A stretch of 27,029 bases of DNA from Angelakisella sp. (GTDB lineage Bacteria; Bacillota; Clostridia; Oscillospirales; Ruminococcaceae): positions 1 to 27,029 of the forward strand of contig JAHHTR010000020.1 in assembly GCA_020024515.1 (NCBI GenBank), written 5' to 3'. The position numbers and the translations under genes were made by a program. Below the pieces are notes generated by a model. That model ran no database searches. It was not told where the DNA came from and saw only the letters and a list, made by a program, of their open reading frames with translations. This document shows positions 23,625 through 27,029 of the stretch, one piece after another (position 1 is the stretch's first letter; each line of letters starts with the position of its first letter).

Positions 23625-24359
23625 ATGAATATAGCTTTTTATACAGGCGTAAGTGGTTTGATGGCATACCAAGAACATATGGATATAACAGCACATAATA
23701 TATCAAATTCTAATACTCCGGGTTATAAATCCGGTCGTTCTTCTTTTACTGATTTAATGTATACAGAAATGGATTTACGTGCAGGAGAGACGAAGAAAAA
23801 CGGTCATGGTGCAAAAGTAGGTGCAGTAGATGTGAATTTTACACAAGCAGGTCTTAATATGACAGGCAGACAACTTGACTTTGCCCTTGTTGGAGACGGC
23901 TTTTTTGCACTTGAAAATGAAGATGGAATAAAATATACACGTAATGGTGCTTTCGGTATATCAGTTGAAGGTAAAAACGGATTTTTAACATCTCTTTCAG
24001 ATGGTTCATACGTGCTGGATAACAGAGGTAAAAGAATAAAACTTAGACGAGATGAAGATACAGGAACTTTTAATATAAATAATGTGCACGAAAGAATAGG
24101 TGTATTTACTTTTGATAATCCTTATGGTTTGGCAAGAGCGGAAGCATCAAGTTTTACAGAGACAGAAACTTCAGGAAGAGCAAAAGACATAACAGGTACA
24201 TCACTATATGAAATGCGTGGTGGCTCGTTGGAATTTTCAGGCACAAGTCTTACTGATGAAATGATAAATATTATACAATCGCAAAGAGCTTATCAAATGA
24301 GTTCAAAGGTTGTACGTTCTGCTGATGAAATGGAAGAACTTATTAATAATTTAAGATAA
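23625..24359 (+). CDS. flgG: flagellar rod protein of the FlgF/FlgG family (second copy, FlgG-like)
   Basis: Distal-rod subunit. The 244-residue product opens with MNIAFYTGVSGLMAYQEHMD and the motif NISNSNTPGYKSGRSSF, has the central DFALVGDGFFALENEDG, and ends with the FlgG-type helix MINIIQSQRAYQMSSKVVRS followed by ADEMEELINNLR. Shine-Dalgarno GGAGG lies about 9 nt before the ATG. It differs clearly in sequence from the gene upstream, so the pair are old paralogues rather than a recent duplication. It lies 36 nt before cheC. Confidence 0.9.
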   Translation: MNIAFYTGVSGLMAYQEHMDITAHNISNSNTPGYKSGRSSFTDLMYTEMDLRAGETKKNGHGAKVGAVDVNFTQAGLNMTGRQLDFALVGDGFFALENEDGIKYTRNGAFGISVEGKNGFLTSLSDGSYVLDNRGKRIKLRRDEDTGTFNINNVHERIGVFTFDNPYGLARAEASSFTETETSGRAKDITGTSLYEMRGGSLEFSGTSLTDEMINIIQSQRAYQMSSKVVRSADEMEELINNLR

Positions 24360-24395
24360 AAACTAGAAATGTAAAGTAGTATATAGGATGGTAAT

Positions 24396-25028
24396 ATGAG
24401 TATAGATAAAATTGACAATTTAAATGAAATGCATATTGATGTATTGAGGGAATTGGGAAATATTGGTTCAGGAAATGCTGCAACATCAATTTCTGCTATG
24501 CTTTCAAAACCGGTTAATATTTCCGTTCCTATAATAAATATAGTAGATTATAATCAAGCAACAGAGATGTTGGGTGGTCCGGAGAATACTCTTGTAGGCT
24601 TACTGCTTATGCTTGAAGGTGATGTTAGAGGCATTATGATGTTCTTGCTTGAAAAAGATTTTGCACATCTGATACTTAACAGTTTATTGGGTCAAAATTT
24701 AAAAAGTTTTGAAGAAGTTGATGATATGGGGTTGTCTGCATTAAAAGAGATAGGTAATATAATGGCGGCATCATACGTAAATGCTATATCATCAATGACA
24801 GGTATGGTAATAGATATATCTGTTCCTGAAATTTCGATTGATATGGTTGGTGCAATGCTTACAGTTCCACTTGTACATTTTTCGTCAGTCAGTGACAAAT
24901 TAATATTTATACAAGATAAGTTTTGTGGAGGAATAGATAGTGCAGAGGATGCGCAAAGTCATATATTACTTCTGCCGGAAGTTGATTCTCTGAATAATAT
25001 GATGGAGAAGCTGGGGTTGAGTATATGA
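24396..25028 (+). CDS. cheC: CheY-P phosphatase CheC
   Basis: CheC removes phosphate from CheY-P and, through CheD, feeds back on receptors. The 210-residue product is two CheC repeats with two complete active-site motifs: D15/E19/N22/P45 and S114/E118/N121/P144, each with exactly 22 residues between Asn and Pro. It has no SpoA domain, which separates it from FliY. The ATG has AGGATGG upstream. Its stop codon overlaps the cheD start (ATGA), so the two are likely made together, which fits their known complex. Confidence 0.95.
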   Translation: MSIDKIDNLNEMHIDVLRELGNIGSGNAATSISAMLSKPVNISVPIINIVDYNQATEMLGGPENTLVGLLLMLEGDVRGIMMFLLEKDFAHLILNSLLGQNLKSFEEVDDMGLSALKEIGNIMAASYVNAISSMTGMVIDISVPEISIDMVGAMLTVPLVHFSSVSDKLIFIQDKFCGGIDSAEDAQSHILLLPEVDSLNNMMEKLGLSI

Positions 25029-25513
25029 ATGAAAAATTAGTGACAGTAGGAATAGCAGATTGCAATGTTGTAAAAGGCACAGGAAAATTGGTAACATATG
25101 CATTAGGTTCATGTGTCGGTATATGTTTATATGATGCTAATTCTCGTGTTGCCGGTTTAGCACATATTATGCTTCCTGATAGTAAAGCTTTATCACAAAA
25201 TACACAAACAAAAAAGTTTGCAGATACTTGTATAGTAGAACTTGTTAAGATGATGGAGCAAATTGGAGCAAAAAAACTTTTTATGAAGGCAAAGATTGCG
25301 GGAGGAGCTCAAATGTTTGCTGTTAAATCAGATTCTCAAATTGCAAATATTGGTGCAAGAAATGTAGAGGCAGTTAAGAAAACATTAGCTTCTCTGTCAA
25401 TACCTATTATAGCAGAAGATACAGGTTTAAATTATGGAAGAACACAGTACTTTGATGTTGAAACAGGACAAATGACTATCAAATCAGGATTATATGGAAC
25501 AAAGGTCTTTTAA
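25025..25513 (+). CDS. cheD: chemoreceptor glutamine deamidase CheD
   Basis: CheD deamidates receptor glutamines and stimulates CheC. The 162-residue product has the catalytic Cys in ALGSCVGICLYD (C30), the His in AGLAHIMLPD (H47) and T24. The spacing matches the Cys-His-Thr triad known from Thermotoga CheD (C27, H44, T21). The conserved KIAGGAQMF and the RNVEAVKKTLASLSIPIIAE segment follow. The ATG overlaps the cheC stop by four bases. No receptor gene is in the window, so substrates are encoded elsewhere. Confidence 0.96.
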   Translation: MNEKLVTVGIADCNVVKGTGKLVTYALGSCVGICLYDANSRVAGLAHIMLPDSKALSQNTQTKKFADTCIVELVKMMEQIGAKKLFMKAKIAGGAQMFAVKSDSQIANIGARNVEAVKKTLASLSIPIIAEDTGLNYGRTQYFDVETGQMTIKSGLYGTKVF

Positions 25514-25583
25514 TTAAATGATAATATAAAATTTAGGTAACTTTATATTTTGATCTTTGTAAAAGCAGATGGAGGGGAGATTT

Positions 25584-27008
25584 ATGGAACATTTTGAAAA
25601 AATAAATGAAAATATTGAAGACATATTTATACCCACAGATGCTGAGGCAACTGTAAATGTAAGTGATGATAAAATGATGGCTTCAATTTTTGTATTTTCT
25701 CCTAAACATGGGGGTCAAGATATTAGTGAAATTAAATTGAGAGAAGCTCTTAATTTAAAAGGTGTGATTTTTGGCATAAATGAGGATTTACTGAAAGATA
25801 TTGTAAGTAAAAAAATGTATAACGAAGAAATTACAATTGCAAAAGCCAAACAGAAAACAGATGGAATAGATGCTTTTATAGAAGAATTTTTTGAACACGA
25901 GTTAAAGTTAGAACCATTTAAGAACCCTGATGGAACAGTGGATTTTAAAACTCTTAATATTATACGTGAAGTTAAAATGGGAGTTTTACTTGCAAAGAAA
26001 ACACCTGCAACACAAGGTGTAGACGGAACCACTGTTTTGGGAACACCTATTGTTGCAAGAGATGGCAAAGATATTAATATAAATGTGGGTGAAAACACAA
26101 GATTAACCGATGACGGATTGGAATTATATACAAATGCAAAAGGAAATCTTGTATATAAAGGAAATAAGTTTAATGTTGAAACATTATTTATAGTAGATGG
26201 TAATGTTGACAATAACACAGGTAACCTTATTTTCAGTGGAGATATATTGGTTAAAGGTGATGTTTTTGAAGGATATGCAATCAAAGCAAAAGGTCAAGTA
26301 CATGTTAAAGGCTGTGTACAAGGTGGCATTATTCAAGCAGGCGGAGATGTCATTGTTGACGGTGGGTTTAACGGAATGACTGATGGAGAAATTACTTCAA
26401 AACATAATATTAAAGTTAAATTTTTGCAAAACTGTAAAGCCAGTGCACAGGGAAATATTGAGGCAGAGGCAGTAATAAACTCCTATGTAAACTGTAATGG
26501 CGATCTTATAGTAACAAATAATAAAGGTGTAATAGCAGGAGGTAGATGTAATGTTTTGCATAGAGTGGAAGCAAAAGTTATAGGTTCTGAGATAAATACT
26601 CCTACACGTATAAATATTGGTGTTTCACCGGAATTATTAGAAGAAAAAAATAATTTGAACAGTGAAATATTAAAGATAAATGAAAATAATGATTTGATTG
26701 GGAAAAACTTAAAATTTATAGAATATGCGGTAGCACATGGAGAGCAATTAGGAAAGTATAAAGAAACAAGTGATGTTTGCAATAAACAAAGGATAATGAA
26801 TATGATAAATTTATCAAAATATAACAAACGTTTGGAAGAAATTAACGCTATTATAGAAGAAAGTAATTTTGGTTCAGAGGTTAGGGCATCACAAGTATTT
26901 CCTTCAACAAAAATAAGTTTTTCGTCAATTTCAACAGTTGTAAAAAAAGAAATAGAAAGAGCTGTTTTTAGAGTACAAGATGGTGAGATTAAAGTTTCAA
27001 CATTCTGA
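25584..27008 (+). CDS. FapA/DUF342 family protein
   Basis: The product (474 residues from ATG 25584) matches the DUF342/FapA family. It has a mixed N-terminal domain (to about 170) with GVLLAKKTPATQGVDGTTVL. A right-handed beta-helix-like stretch rich in Gly and Val follows (about 190-330: VDGNVDNNTGNLIFSGDILV, then VKGDVFEGYAIKAKGQVHVK). A charged coiled-coil segment (about 345-425) and a short beta tail complete it. Vibrio FapA affects polar flagellar assembly; other members are uncharacterised. The ATG has GGAGGGG seven bases upstream; an in-frame ATG at 25569 lies before that site. Its place after cheD suggests a motility role, but function is not shown. Confidence 0.85.
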   Translation: MEHFEKINENIEDIFIPTDAEATVNVSDDKMMASIFVFSPKHGGQDISEIKLREALNLKGVIFGINEDLLKDIVSKKMYNEEITIAKAKQKTDGIDAFIEEFFEHELKLEPFKNPDGTVDFKTLNIIREVKMGVLLAKKTPATQGVDGTTVLGTPIVARDGKDININVGENTRLTDDGLELYTNAKGNLVYKGNKFNVETLFIVDGNVDNNTGNLIFSGDILVKGDVFEGYAIKAKGQVHVKGCVQGGIIQAGGDVIVDGGFNGMTDGEITSKHNIKVKFLQNCKASAQGNIEAEAVINSYVNCNGDLIVTNNKGVIAGGRCNVLHRVEAKVIGSEINTPTRINIGVSPELLEEKNNLNSEILKINENNDLIGKNLKFIEYAVAHGEQLGKYKETSDVCNKQRIMNMINLSKYNKRLEEINAIIEESNFGSEVRASQVFPSTKISFSSISTVVKKEIERAVFRVQDGEIKVSTF

Positions 27009-27029
27009 TTTTGGAGTTGATTAAATAAA

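Noticed and set aside
22836..24359. Recent tandem duplication of a rod gene
   Set aside because: The two FlgF/FlgG-family proteins share only family motifs; most residues differ, so they are old paralogues with separate roles.
25514..25583. ATATAAA/TTTATAT hairpin before the FapA gene
   Set aside because: A 7-bp all-A/T stem in very AT-rich DNA is expected by chance and lacks a T-tract.
25715..26284. 189-codon open frame on the - strand
   Set aside because: It lies wholly inside the FapA/DUF342 gene on the opposite strand, is Ser/Pro/Leu-rich like a shadow frame, and has no ribosome site. The other antisense and out-of-frame open frames in the window are the same kind of shadow.
1..27029. 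CRISPR array, insertion sequence, prophage, tRNA or rRNA gene
   Set aside because: No spaced direct repeats, transposase, integrase, phage gene or recognisable tRNA/rRNA sequence was seen; the window is occupied almost entirely by flagellar genes.

Overview
The window is one continuous flagellar/chemotaxis (fla/che) operon with every gene on the + strand. Composition (about one third G+C by eye), gene order and the presence of FliY, CheC, CheD and a FlbD/SwrD-type protein point to a low-G+C Clostridia-class Bacillota with a Gram-positive flagellum. No P- or L-ring genes are present. I cannot name the species.

Layout. 114-1300: proximal rod and MS-ring adaptor (flgB, flgC, fliE), closed by a hairpin with a T-tract that looks like an intrinsic terminator. 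1404-6788: MS ring, rotor and export ATPase (fliF, fliG, fliH, fliI, fliJ). 6865-10940: hook module (fliK, flgD, a conserved flagellar-operon gene of unknown function, flgE). 10941-11178: gap holding a strong nested inverted repeat. 11179-13299: flbD/swrD and the stator genes motA and motB. 13453-16179: switch and signalling (fliM, fliY, cheY). 16180-16414: gap with two consecutive predicted RNA structures. 16415-22023: export gate (fliO, fliP, fliQ, fliR, flhB, flhA). 22056-27008: sigma-28 (fliA), two FlgF/FlgG rod proteins, cheC, cheD and a FapA/DUF342 gene. Both window ends are cut inside this locus.

How the genes work together. FliF/FliG/FliM/FliY form the rotor, FliH/I/J plus FliO/P/Q/R and FlhA/B export the axial proteins, and FlgB/C/F/G with FliE make the rod. 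FlgD caps the hook (FlgE) while FliK measures it. MotA/MotB drive rotation. CheY-P acts on FliM and can be dephosphorylated by FliY and CheC, both of which carry two intact CheC-type active-site motifs; CheD is the usual CheC partner. FliA switches on late genes.

Most coding content is textbook. The least explained material is non-coding: a 26-bp near-perfect inverted repeat with a competing hairpin upstream of flbD, and a pair of structured segments, one possibly pseudoknotted, upstream of fliO. Other departures from the usual order are no fliL between motB and fliM, no flhF/flhG or cheA/cheW/cheB between flhA and fliA, an FlgD with an appended fibronectin-III domain, a FliY without the N-terminal CheY-binding peptide, and a run of six export/sigma genes that all start with TTG or GTG.
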